The translations under genes were made by a program, and so were the position numbers. The notes under the pieces were generated by a model. That model was not told the origin of the DNA, did not search any database, and saw only the letters and a list, made by a program, of their open reading frames with translations. A stretch of 64,000 bases of DNA from Scopulibacillus_A cellulosilyticus (GTDB taxonomy: Bacteria > Bacillota > Bacilli > Bacillales > Sporolactobacillaceae), in contig NZ_JBHTCO010000041.1 in assembly GCF_042665295.1 (NCBI RefSeq), positions 1 through 64,000 on the forward strand, given 5' to 3'. Below, in pieces: positions 1-7,229 of the stretch; the first letter of the stretch is position 1, and each line of letters begins with the position of its first letter.

Positions 1-140
1 GATGCGAACATCCTTATTAAAGCTGTTAAACAGCTGTACTTTCAATCGTTATGATCCTTAGCTTTTATTGAAAAGTTGCCCTTTCAATCACGCTTGGCTT
101 TTGTTTAGTTTTCAAGGTACAATCTCTAAAAGATGACAGC
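1..140 (-). other. Leader of an rRNA operon (rRNA itself lies off the left edge)
   Basis: Read leftward, this follows a strong sigma-A promoter at 147-175. Positions 117-107 read CCTTGAAAACT, a boxA-like antitermination element typical of Bacillus rRNA leaders. No mature rRNA sequence is reached. That the operon starts with 16S is inference from the usual leader layout. Confidence 0.6.
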
Positions 141-146
141 TAATAT

Positions 147-175
147 ATAATACAATAGCTATATCAATCTGTCAA
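147..175 (-). promoter_or_regulatory. Sigma-A promoter of the rRNA operon
   Basis: On the minus strand TTGACA (175-170), a 17-nt spacer, then TATTAT (152-147). It sits 20 nt beyond the 3' end of tRNA-Ile, with no room for a terminator between them, so tRNA transcripts probably read into the rRNA operon. Confidence 0.75.
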
Positions 176-194
176 CTGGTAATAAATTCATAGA

Positions 195-271
<77 letters not shown>

Positions 272-274
272 ATC

Positions 275-430
275 TAACAAATTAATGGAGCACTCTCCGA
301 GCACAACTGATGTTAACTCGCGATGATGTTTATCGACGAAGCGTCGTTAACAAATTAATGGAGCACCACAAGGGTACAACTGATATGATCTCACTAAGAT
401 GCTTCACAATGAAGTTTCGATCATAACTAA
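275..430. repeat. Tandem, diverged spacer repeats between tRNA-Gly and tRNA-Ile
   Basis: The string TAACAAATTAATGGAGCAC occurs at 275 and again at 349; a shorter form lies just before the tRNA-Gly end at 424. Each unit is about 75 bp, roughly the length of a tRNA gene, and contains a small imperfect hairpin. The repeated edge resembles a tRNA 3' end plus flank, so the units may be scars of lost tRNA genes; that part is inference. Confidence 0.5.
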
Positions 431-504
431 TGGAGCGGGTGATGGGAATCGAACCCACGACCAGAGCTTGGAAGGCTCTTGTTTTACCACTAAACTACAC
501 CCGC
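431..504 (-). tRNA. tRNA-Gly (TCC)
   Basis: Minus-strand cloverleaf with acceptor GCGGGTG, anticodon loop CTTCCAA (anticodon TCC) and encoded CCA. Confidence 0.95.
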
Positions 505-518
505 ATATATATTTAACC

Positions 519-595
519 TGGTCGGGAAGACAGGATTTGAACCTGCGACCCCTTGGTCCCAAACCAAGTGCTCTGCCAAGCTGAGCTACTTCCCG
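519..595 (-). tRNA. tRNA-Pro (TGG)
   Basis: Minus-strand cloverleaf with acceptor CGGGAAG, anticodon loop TTTGGGA (anticodon TGG) and encoded CCA. Confidence 0.95.
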
Positions 596-699
596 TTTTA
601 GAAGTTTGATGTTAGATGTTCGAAGTTAGACTTTTTGTATTGCCTCGAAGCAGAACTTTCATTTTAACTTCTTATCTCCAACCTCTAAATTCTAGAAGA

Positions 700-776
700 T
701 GGCGCGCCCTGGAGGATTCGAACCCCCAACCTTCTGATCCGTAGTCAGACGATCTATCCAGTTGATCTAAGGGCGC
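700..776 (-). tRNA. tRNA-Arg (ACG)
   Basis: Minus-strand cloverleaf with acceptor GCGCCCT, anticodon loop CTACGGA (anticodon ACG) and encoded CCA. Confidence 0.95.
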
Positions 777-824
777 ATATAAAGTTTAACAAATTAGGAA
801 GCATATCCAAATGGAAAGCATAAG

Positions 825-907
825 TGCGGTCGAGAGGACTCGAACCTCCACGGAGTCTCCTCCACTAGCCCCTCAAGCTAGCGCGTCTGCCATTCCGCCA
901 CGACCGC
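825..907 (-). tRNA. tRNA-Leu (GAG), no encoded CCA
   Basis: Class II tRNA with a long variable arm, acceptor GCGGTCG and anticodon GAG. After discriminator A the DNA reads CTT, so CCA must be added enzymatically. It is the only one of the twelve without an encoded CCA. Confidence 0.93.
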
Positions 908-942
908 AGAATAAGTGATGGTATCATATAGGAAAAAATAAA

Positions 943-1027
943 TGGTGCGGGTGAAGGGACTCGAACCCCCACGTCGCAAGACACTAGATCCTAAATCTAG
1001 CGCGTCTGCCAATTCCGCCACACCCGC
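943..1027 (-). tRNA. tRNA-Leu (TAG)
   Basis: Class II tRNA with acceptor GCGGGTG, anticodon TAG in loop TTTAGGA, long variable arm and encoded CCA. Confidence 0.95.
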
Positions 1028-1103
1028 ATCCTGTATAGTGGATGTTAAACATTTAAAGTTAGATAGTTTAAATCACTTCTAACTTTCTGTTTTAACCTAA
1101 AAA

Positions 1104-1179
1104 TGGTGAGCCATGGAGGATTCGAACCTCCGACCCTCTGATTAAAAGTCAGATGCTCTACCGACTGAGCTAATGGCTC
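1104..1179 (-). tRNA. tRNA-Lys (TTT)
   Basis: Minus-strand cloverleaf with acceptor GAGCCAT, anticodon TTT and encoded CCA. Confidence 0.95.
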
Positions 1180-1182
1180 AAA

Positions 1183-1257
1183 TGGCTGGCCCAGCTGGAT
1201 TCGAACCAGCGCATCCCGGAACCAAAATCCGGTGCCTTACCGCTTGGCTATGGGCCA
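1183..1257 (-). tRNA. tRNA-Gln (TTG)
   Basis: Minus-strand cloverleaf with acceptor TGGCCCA, anticodon TTG and encoded CCA; three bases after tRNA-Lys. Confidence 0.95.
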
Positions 1258-1261
1258 GCAA

Positions 1262-1337
1262 TGGCGGTCCCGACCGGATTTGAACCGGCGATCTCCTGCG
1301 TGACAGGCAGGCATGTTAACCACTACACCACGGGACC
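1262..1337 (-). tRNA. tRNA-Asp (GTC)
   Basis: Minus-strand cloverleaf with acceptor GGTCCCG, anticodon GTC in loop CTGTCAC and encoded CCA. Confidence 0.95.
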
Positions 1338-1409
1338 GTATATAGAATATATTGAATAGATATCTTTTGTTCAAAATTCCCTTGTCCAAGGCATTTACAA
1401 AAGTTAAAG

Positions 1410-1484
1410 TGGTGACCCGTACGGGATTCGAACCCGTGTTACCGCCGTGAAAGGGCGGTGTCTTAACCACTTGACCAACGGGCC
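1410..1484 (-). tRNA. tRNA-Glu (TTC)
   Basis: Minus-strand cloverleaf with acceptor GGCCCGT, anticodon TTC in loop CTTTCAC and encoded CCA. Confidence 0.95.
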
Positions 1485-1497
1485 AAAGATTTCTCGA

Positions 1498-1589
1498 TGG
1501 CGGAGAAGGAGGGATTCGAACCCTCGCACGGGGTTACCCGTCTACTCCCTTAGCAGGGGAGCCCCTTCAGCCAACTTGGGTACTTCTCC
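1498..1589 (-). tRNA. tRNA-Ser (GCT)
   Basis: Class II tRNA of 92 nt with acceptor GGAGAAG, anticodon GCT in loop CTGCTAA and encoded CCA. Confidence 0.95.
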
Positions 1590-1591
1590 AT

Positions 1592-1666
1592 TGGCTCCAC
1601 AGGCAGGATTCGAACCTGCGACCGATCGGTTAACAGCCGATTGCTCTACCACTGAGCTACTGTGGA
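1592..1666 (-). tRNA. tRNA-Asn (GTT)
   Basis: First gene of the cluster, acceptor TCCACAG, anticodon GTT and encoded CCA. The Asn-Ser-Glu start is that of the B. subtilis trnS cluster at the same locus. Confidence 0.95.
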
Positions 1667-1721
1667 ATATAATGTGCTATCTTTTCTTTAAAGCCGCTTA
1701 TTCTCAGCAGCGACATTTAAT

Positions 1722-1750
1722 ATTATACATCACAACATTACATGTGTCAA
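1722..1750 (-). promoter_or_regulatory. Consensus sigma-A promoter of the tRNA cluster
   Basis: On the minus strand a perfect TTGACA (1750-1745), 17-nt spacer, and perfect TATAAT (1727-1722), about 55 bases upstream of tRNA-Asn. Confidence 0.85.
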
Positions 1751-1831
1751 CAACTTTTTTCGATGTTTTTCTAAACATTAATGTCACTTCATTGGCGACT
1801 TAATTAATTTATCACATCATAACAAAGCTCG

Positions 1832-2305
1832 TCAACCCTCTTTAAGGGATTTTTTTAAGATCCATTGAAGCTTTCCCCGACACTTGCCGCAAACATATTT
1901 TTTTGTATCGATTGTCTTTTTCCTGTAGTATACCTCACCGCATTTTTGACATTTATACACATGAATATTTCTCGTTTGGTTTCTTGTACCCGGAATCGAT
2001 TGACAGTACCTCGATCCGCCTACTTGGGAAAGTAAGTCCTGAAAATCACGATCGCGATGTTGATATCCTTTCCCTTCAATATGCAAATGATAATGGCAAA
2101 GTTCATGCTTAATAATTTTTATTAATTCTTCTTCACCATAAACATCGAGCTGTTTTGGATTAAATTCAAGATGATGGCTGGAGAGTAAATACCGTCCTCC
2201 TGTCGTTCTTAGACGGTTATTAAATGTTGCCCGATGCTTAAAAGGTTTATTAAACCACTCTAACGATATTCGTTCTACAAGTTCTTGTAATTCGTTATTT
2301 GTCAT
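1832..2305 (-). CDS. sprT: SprT-like zinc metalloprotein (YdcK)
   Basis: A 157-residue SprT-family protein, the bacterial branch related to eukaryotic Spartan proteases; its function in Bacillus is not well defined. The sequence shows the zinc-metalloprotease signature HELCH near residue 67 and a C-terminal zinc ribbon made of two CxxC pairs (CQKC and CGKC, about residues 118 and 138). Length is typical. It is the last protein gene before the tRNA cluster, as ydcK is in B. subtilis. The start is preceded by an AAAGGA-type ribosome binding site. Strand bias and order suggest it follows the tex block, but cmpA in between is on the other strand, so it probably has its own promoter. Confidence 0.9.
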   Translation of the reverse strand: MTNNELQELVERISLEWFNKPFKHRATFNNRLRTTGGRYLLSSHHLEFNPKQLDVYGEEELIKIIKHELCHYHLHIEGKGYQHRDRDFQDLLSQVGGSRYCQSIPGTRNQTRNIHVYKCQKCGEVYYRKKTIDTKKYVCGKCRGKLQWILKKSLKEG

Positions 2306-2409
2306 TTATCTCGTCCTTTTCATATTTTTGGGCACTTCAACAAGCTTTGCTTCATAGATTAAAAATGAAAGCATTTATCTGTTTTTTTAAAGGAGGTCCC
2401 TTCCTTCGT

Positions 2410-2523
2410 ATGCCCTTTTGGTTTAAAAAACAACTTAGAGAGGCTTATTACAAAAAGGATCGGTATCAGATTAAATTATTAAATCAATGCTGGTTTTTTT
2501 ATCAAGAGAGGCACTGTTCATAA
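2410..2523 (+). CDS. cmpA: Spore cortex morphogenetic protein CmpA
   Basis: A 37-residue protein that I recognise as CmpA, which in B. subtilis controls the passage from coat to cortex assembly during sporulation and helps ClpXP destroy SpoIVA in defective cells. The C-terminal block YQIKLLNQCW...HCS is almost identical to the known protein, and the N-terminus MPFWFKKQLREAY matches in pattern. The ATG at 2410 is chosen because AGGAGGT lies at 2391-2397 and because it gives exactly the family length; an in-frame upstream ATG at 2299 would add an unrelated extension. Gene position between tex and sprT, opposite to both, is that of B. subtilis. A mother-cell sigma-E promoter is expected; CATATTTT near 2319 is only a weak match to a -10. 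Confidence 0.9.
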   Translation: MPFWFKKQLREAYYKKDRYQIKLLNQCWFFYQERHCS

Positions 2524-2540
2524 ATAAACAGTGCCTATTT
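2509..2540 (+). terminator. Terminator of cmpA
   Basis: Ten-bp perfect stem AGGCACTGTT/AACAGTGCCT (2509-2518 and 2527-2536) followed by ATTTCTTT. The cmpA stop codon lies in the loop. Confidence 0.85.
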
Positions 2541-2636
2541 CTTTCGGGCAACAAAACTTCATCAATATGGAAAAAACTCTTTGCAACTTTCCCGACGAGA
2601 CGTGTCAATCACCTTAACCTTAATACTTATCAATCA

Positions 2637-4829
2637 TCAAGATTTTTTATTGTCCGGCAGCATAGTAAGTGAAATACGTCCCTTTTGCACATCAACACTG
2701 TCAACCCATACAGTCACAATTTGCCCTACCTGGACAATATCCAGCGGGTGCTTAACATAACTGTTGGATAACTTGGAAATATGGACGAGACCGTCTTGTT
2801 TGACACCAACATCAACAAAAGCGCCAAAATCAACAACATTCCTGACAGTTCCCTCCAATTGCATACCTTCCTTAAGATCCGCCAGTTCAAGAACATCAGT
2901 TTTTAGCAATGGCTTTTTCACATCATCACGAGGGTCACGGCTGGGACGGATAAAGGCGTCTATAATATCTTTTAAGGTTGGTTCCCCCATGCCTAAATCT
3001 TTTGCTGTCTCACTAATATTAATGGCTTTTAGTTTTTCTATTAATTTTTCAGTGCCGATGTCTGCTGTCGAACACTCCAGAAGATCAAGCAACTTATGGG
3101 CATCCTGATAGCTTTCAGGATGAATGGCCGTTTTATCAAGGGGCTCGTCGCCATCGGGGATTCTTAAAAAGCCTGCACATTGCTCAAATGTCTTATCACC
3201 TAAACGCGGGACAGTTTTCAACTGCTCTCTGCTTAAATATTTACCATCTTCTTCACGTTTTTTAATAACATTGTTTGCAACAGCCTTTGATAAGCCGGCA
3301 ACATATTGAAGCAATGAAGATGAAGCGGTGTTTACATTGACACCAACTCGGTTGACCACTGTTTCAACAACAAAAGTAAGCGATGTATTTAGCTCTTTCT
3401 GCGATACATCATGCTGGTATTGGCCAACCCCAACAGATTTAGGGTCAATCTTGACTAATTCACTTAAAGGATCCTGAAGCCTTCTCGCTATAGAAACCGC
3501 GCTTCTTTCTTCAACTTGCAGATCCGGGAATTCTTCACGCGCAAGCTTAGACGCTGAATAAACGCTTGCACCTGCCTCATTTACGATAAGATAATATATA
3601 TTTCTATCCTTTACTTCTTTTATAACATCCGCAATAAACTTTTCAGTCTCTCTCGACGCTGTCCCATTCCCGATGGCAACCATTTCGATATTAAATTTCT
3701 TAATTAAAGCTAATACATGATCCTTTGCTTTTTCAACTTCCGATTTCGGAGGGGTCGGGTAAATGACCGATATGTCCAATACCTTGCCGGTTTCATCAAC
3801 GACTGCCAATTTACAGCCTGTACGATAAGCCGGGTCGACGCCTAATACAATTTTTTCTTTAATCGGCGGCTGCAGGAGCAATGATCTTAAATTCTCAGAA
3901 AAAATATGTATAGCCTGTTCTTCCGCCTTCTCAGTTAATGATTGGCGAACCTCTCTCTCAATCGACGGCGCTATTAACCGCTTATACGCGTCCTGAATCG
4001 TTTCCTTGAGTATTTCTAACGCAAAGGTTTTTGAATGAGTGATAATACGTTTATCCATCCATTCAATAATTTCTTCAACGGGGGCAATAATATTAACTTT
4101 TAAAATTTCCTCTTTTTCTCCGCGATTTATCGCTAAAACTCTATGAGGTACAATGTTTTGTACATTTTCCTCGTATTCATAGTACATTTCATAAACTTTC
4201 TTTTCGTCTTTCTCTAATACCTTCTTATCTTTAAGGGAACTGTGAAGCACACCTTTTTTAAACGTCTTTATTCTTATCCATTTTCTTATTTCAGGATCAT
4301 CAGAAATTCTTTCAGCGATGATATCCTTCGCCCCGGCTATAACTTCTTCAACTTGGTAAAGCTCATGCTCATCAGATAAATATTTCTCCGCTTCTTTTTC
4401 AATGCTTGCTTCCGGAAAACTCATGAGCCAATCCGCGAGCGGCTCAAGGCCCTTTTCTTTTGCGATGGTTGCCCGCGTACGTCTTTTTTGCTTATAAGGA
4501 CGGTATAAATCCTCTACTTCTTGCAGTTTTGCCGATTGTTTAATGGCCTTTTGCAAGTCATCTGTTAATTTTCCTTGTTCATCAATAAGGCGCAAAACCT
4601 CATCTTTACGTTTTTCTAACTGCAGAGCATATTGCCATCCATCATGGATGTCGTTAATTTGCACTTCGTCTAATCCGCCGGTTAATTCTTTTCTATAACG
4701 GGCAATAAAAGGGATTGTATTATCTTCCTCAAGTAATTTTATAACATTTGCCACACGCTGCGGCTGAATATCAAGCGACTTAGCCAATTGCTTATAAATT
4801 GTTTCCTTTTCTATTACTGCTTGGCTCAT
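2637..4829 (-). CDS. tex: Tex family RNA-binding transcription accessory protein (YdcI)
   Basis: A 730-residue Tex protein, an RNA-binding factor with an N-terminal helical core, a YqgF/RNase H-like domain (about residues 325-450), helix-hairpin-helix repeats (about 485-560) and a C-terminal S1 RNA-binding domain (about 645-720, motif GTVRNVVDFGAFVDVG). The start at 4829 is preferred because GAAGGAGG lies six bases upstream; an ATG at 4850 would add an Arg-rich tail lacking a site. It follows rsbX after a terminator, so it is transcribed separately. Family members affect toxin and stress gene expression in several bacteria, but the exact role in Bacillus is open. No anomaly seen. Confidence 0.95.
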   Translation of the reverse strand: MSQAVIEKETIYKQLAKSLDIQPQRVANVIKLLEEDNTIPFIARYRKELTGGLDEVQINDIHDGWQYALQLEKRKDEVLRLIDEQGKLTDDLQKAIKQSAKLQEVEDLYRPYKQKRRTRATIAKEKGLEPLADWLMSFPEASIEKEAEKYLSDEHELYQVEEVIAGAKDIIAERISDDPEIRKWIRIKTFKKGVLHSSLKDKKVLEKDEKKVYEMYYEYEENVQNIVPHRVLAINRGEKEEILKVNIIAPVEEIIEWMDKRIITHSKTFALEILKETIQDAYKRLIAPSIEREVRQSLTEKAEEQAIHIFSENLRSLLLQPPIKEKIVLGVDPAYRTGCKLAVVDETGKVLDISVIYPTPPKSEVEKAKDHVLALIKKFNIEMVAIGNGTASRETEKFIADVIKEVKDRNIYYLIVNEAGASVYSASKLAREEFPDLQVEERSAVSIARRLQDPLSELVKIDPKSVGVGQYQHDVSQKELNTSLTFVVETVVNRVGVNVNTASSSLLQYVAGLSKAVANNVIKKREEDGKYLSREQLKTVPRLGDKTFEQCAGFLRIPDGDEPLDKTAIHPESYQDAHKLLDLLECSTADIGTEKLIEKLKAINISETAKDLGMGEPTLKDIIDAFIRPSRDPRDDVKKPLLKTDVLELADLKEGMQLEGTVRNVVDFGAFVDVGVKQDGLVHISKLSNSYVKHPLDIVQVGQIVTVWVDSVDVQKGRISLTMLPDNKKS

Positions 4830-4902
4830 GGGGCGCCTCCTTCTGTTCAAAAAGGTCCAAAAAAATTTTGGGCTTATACTTTAATCATATCAAAATTTGC
4901 AC

Positions 4903-4933
4903 ATAAAAAAACAGCCTCCCATCAAGAAGCTGC
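4903..4933 (-). terminator. Terminator of the sigB operon (after rsbX)
   Basis: On the minus strand an 8-bp stem GCAGCTTC/GAGGCTGT, allowing G-T pairs, with a run of seven T. It begins just past the rsbX stop codon. Confidence 0.8.
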
Positions 4934-4934
4934 G

Positions 4935-5546
4935 TTACAACGGTTTTCCAATTAAAATTGTTAAATCATCGTTATTGTTTAATTTTGCATAATTATCAAG
5001 GTAACTTTCCGCTTCTTCAGCTACAACATGATACATTTTTTTAATCGAATGAACTTGGTTTGCATGTAATGTTACGCCGTCTGAATGAATAACAAACATC
5101 GCATGATCAGGATAATTAAATTCTTGAACCTGAAGACGAACAGGCTGACCAGATAAAAATCCGCGATTCGGCAACGGAGAAATAGGTTTGCCGATTTGAG
5201 GATAAATCTTAAAATTTACATTACCAACGCCGCAAAAGGATACTAACTTGTCAGTGTAATCAATCTTAAAAATAGTAACGACAGCACCCCGATGTTTAAT
5301 TAATGATTGGTTAACCTTATTCATTAAAAGATCAACAGGAAGGGTATGATTGGACTCGATCGTCTCAACAGCTTTTTGGGAGGCTTCTTTTGCACCGATT
5401 CCGCTTCCCAAGCCGTCAGCTACCGCGCATATTAAATAGCTGTCTGTTTCTTTTACAAAATAGCTGTCACCGCAGCACGGTTTATCCTTTTTCGCCCTTT
5501 GAAAGACGGATACTTCAAATTTTTCGAAGGGATAATGTTTAATCAT
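4935..5546 (-). CDS. rsbX: Serine phosphatase RsbX
   Basis: A 203-residue PP2C-type phosphatase that removes phosphate from RsbS and RsbR and so resets the stressosome after stress. Metal-binding aspartates are visible in AVADGLGSG (about residue 40) and in VIHSDGVTL (about residue 153), and the C-terminal DDLTILIG is the usual PP2C end motif. The ATG overlaps the sigB stop in ATGA, so the two are translationally coupled. It is the last gene of the operon and is followed by a terminator. Length matches B. subtilis RsbX (199 residues). Being downstream of the internal sigma-B promoter, it is made in proportion to sigma-B activity, which gives negative feedback. Confidence 0.95.
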   Translation of the reverse strand: MIKHYPFEKFEVSVFQRAKKDKPCCGDSYFVKETDSYLICAVADGLGSGIGAKEASQKAVETIESNHTLPVDLLMNKVNQSLIKHRGAVVTIFKIDYTDKLVSFCGVGNVNFKIYPQIGKPISPLPNRGFLSGQPVRLQVQEFNYPDHAMFVIHSDGVTLHANQVHSIKKMYHVVAEEAESYLDNYAKLNNNDDLTILIGKPL

Positions 5547-6337
5547 GTCAGTTTTTCAAGCCCTTCTTCAGGTAAAGTCTCACGAAGTTTCTTCAATGCC
5601 CGTCTCTGCAATCTCGATACATGCATCTGAGAAATGCCAAGCCGGTCCCCTGTTTCCTTTTGGCTGAGGTTTTCAAAATAAGTCAGTTCAATAATTTCCT
5701 GCTCACGATCAGTCAATGATTGAAAAACCTTTTCAAAGAGCATTTTCCGGTCAACGGTTTCATAACCGTCATCTTGCCTGCCAACCAGATCAAGAAGAGT
5801 GACCGTTCCGCCCTCAGCGTCTGCCTCTATTTTACTATCAACTGACAGTGCATGATAGCTTCTGCTCATTTCCATAGTTTCCAGCACATCTTCTTCATCG
5901 ACATTGAGGAATTCTGCTATTTCCGCTACTTTCGGTGAACGTTGCAAGTCATTAGTCAGCTTATCAACTGTTTTTTTGATTTTCGGACCAAGTTCTTTAA
6001 TCCTTCTCGGAACATGGACACTCCATGTTTTATCACGCATATATCTTTTAATCTCGCCAATAATGGTTGGAACGGCAAATGATTCGAAGCTTCTTCCCAT
6101 CGAGGGGTCAAAGCGTCTTAATGCCGCGAGTAAGCCGATCATACCAACTTGGTATAAATCCTCTTTAATATCACTGTTTTTAGAAAACTTATTGGACATG
6201 GCCACAACCAGATTTTCATAGTATTTAATCAGTTTGTTTTGAATAAATTCCTCTTCTGGATCCTTCTGGTATGCGGCGATCAGTTCGTATATATCAGTTT
6301 TCATATCATTCTGTTGAAGTTGAGACTTTGCGGGCAT
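5543..6337 (-). CDS. sigB: General stress sigma factor SigB
   Basis: A 264-residue sigma-70 family group 3 factor that directs RNA polymerase to general stress promoters. Region 2 is visible as DLYQVGMIGLLAALRRFDP with the -10 recognition segment following (about residues 62-105), and region 4 as LTDREQEIIELTYF followed by the helix-turn-helix QKETGDRLGISQMHVSRLQR (about residues 208-250). The start at 6337 lies inside the end of rsbW (32-nt overlap) behind GAGGTGG, as in related genomes. Between rsbW (its anti-sigma factor) and rsbX. Controlled by the rsb cascade and by the autoregulatory promoter before rsbV. Confidence 0.97.
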   Translation of the reverse strand: MPAKSQLQQNDMKTDIYELIAAYQKDPEEEFIQNKLIKYYENLVVAMSNKFSKNSDIKEDLYQVGMIGLLAALRRFDPSMGRSFESFAVPTIIGEIKRYMRDKTWSVHVPRRIKELGPKIKKTVDKLTNDLQRSPKVAEIAEFLNVDEEDVLETMEMSRSYHALSVDSKIEADAEGGTVTLLDLVGRQDDGYETVDRKMLFEKVFQSLTDREQEIIELTYFENLSQKETGDRLGISQMHVSRLQRRALKKLRETLPEEGLEKLT

Positions 6338-6788
6338 TGTTATCCACCTCGTCTCTTCTCAAAAACTTTGTCATGGCTACTATGACCCCGGAATCACCGC
6401 TGATAGTCACTTTATCCATCAGTGTTTCAATCAAAAACAGCCCTAGCCCTCCTTCATTGATCTTTTCCAATGACATATTAGGATCTATAGGCTGCAAATT
6501 ACCAATTTTATCTTGGAAATTAAAGCTTTTCCCGCGGTCGCCGACGATAATTTCTATACGGTCATCGTAGCTGTCGATTCTTATGCTTATTTTTCCATCC
6601 TCATTAGCTTGATAAGCATGGTTGCACGCATTGGTACAGGCTTCAGAAACAGCGATCTTAATATCTTCAATATCTTCATAAGAATATCCAAGCCGGTTAG
6701 CTACGCCTGAAGTTGTTAAACGGACAACCCCAACGAATTCCGGTTTTGCAGGAATAGTGAGATCTATCGAATCAGGAGACATCATCAT
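6306..6788 (-). CDS. rsbW: Anti-sigma-B factor and serine kinase RsbW
   Basis: A 160-residue GHKL-fold protein that binds and inhibits SigB and, using ATP, phosphorylates RsbV. The N box SEACTNACNHAY (about residue 48), the G1 region with GDRGKSF (about 88) and the G2 box EGGLGLFLIETLMD (about 112) are all present. Its start is the first of three tandem ATG codons, overlapping the rsbV stop as ATGA behind AAAGGAGGG; the second or third ATG would also be well spaced. Length matches the B. subtilis protein (160). Confidence 0.96.
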   Translation of the reverse strand: MMMSPDSIDLTIPAKPEFVGVVRLTTSGVANRLGYSYEDIEDIKIAVSEACTNACNHAYQANEDGKISIRIDSYDDRIEIIVGDRGKSFNFQDKIGNLQPIDPNMSLEKINEGGLGLFLIETLMDKVTISGDSGVIVAMTKFLRRDEVDNNARKVSTSTE

Positions 6789-7117
6789 TTTCCCTCCTTT
6801 ACTGTATCATCATTATTTAAAACATCCAGGAGGCCAGTTATCTTAAAGAGCCTTTCCACACGGGGCGTCATTTCCCCAATCTCTAATGCACTGCCGCTTT
6901 TCTTAGCCGCTTTTAATCCGGCGATAATAATCCCGAGACCGGTGCTGTCCATATATTCTGTTTCGCTTAAATCAATTGTTACAACATCCCCGCCCTTTTC
7001 AACCAAAGGAATAAGTTCTTCACGGAGATTCGGTGCTGTATATGCGTCAACTTCACCTATAAGTTTAATCATATATTTATTTGAACCCATTTCTTGATGT
7101 TCTATCCGTAAATTCAT
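6785..7117 (-). CDS. rsbV: Anti-anti-sigma factor RsbV
   Basis: A 110-residue STAS-domain protein. Unphosphorylated RsbV binds RsbW and frees SigB; RsbW inactivates it by phosphorylating the serine in the motif YMDSTGLGI (about residue 56). The ATG at 7117 is chosen because AGGAGGT lies seven bases upstream; a start at 7138 would lie before this site. First gene after the internal sigma-B promoter at 7204-7229, so rsbV-rsbW-sigB-rsbX can be induced by SigB itself. Confidence 0.96.
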   Translation of the reverse strand: MNLRIEHQEMGSNKYMIKLIGEVDAYTAPNLREELIPLVEKGGDVVTIDLSETEYMDSTGLGIIIAGLKAAKKSGSALEIGEMTPRVERLFKITGLLDVLNNDDTVKEGK

Positions 7118-7203
7118 CTGGAAACCTCCTGTTAACAACTTGGATGTTCAGCCGAACAAACCCTGCACTGCCAAGTACGATGTCAACTAAATGTATTATG
7201 GAT

Positions 7204-7229
7204 TTACCCCTTAAAAATAAAGGCTAAAC
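7204..7229 (-). promoter_or_regulatory. Internal sigma-B promoter before rsbV
   Basis: On the minus strand GTTTAG (7229-7224), a 14-nt spacer, then GGGTAA (7209-7204). The sigma-B consensus is GTTTAA-N12-15-GGGTAT. It lies right at the rsbU stop codon, the same place as the autoregulatory promoter of B. subtilis. Confidence 0.85.

Noticed and set aside
399..1803. ORFs across the tRNA cluster
   Set aside because: They are readings through tRNA genes on either strand; no ribosome sites and the sequence is fully explained by tRNAs and spacers.
2315..2365. Sigma-E promoter of cmpA
   Set aside because: CATATTTT and CATAGATT resemble a -10 but no properly spaced -35 was found, so it is only mentioned in the gene entry.
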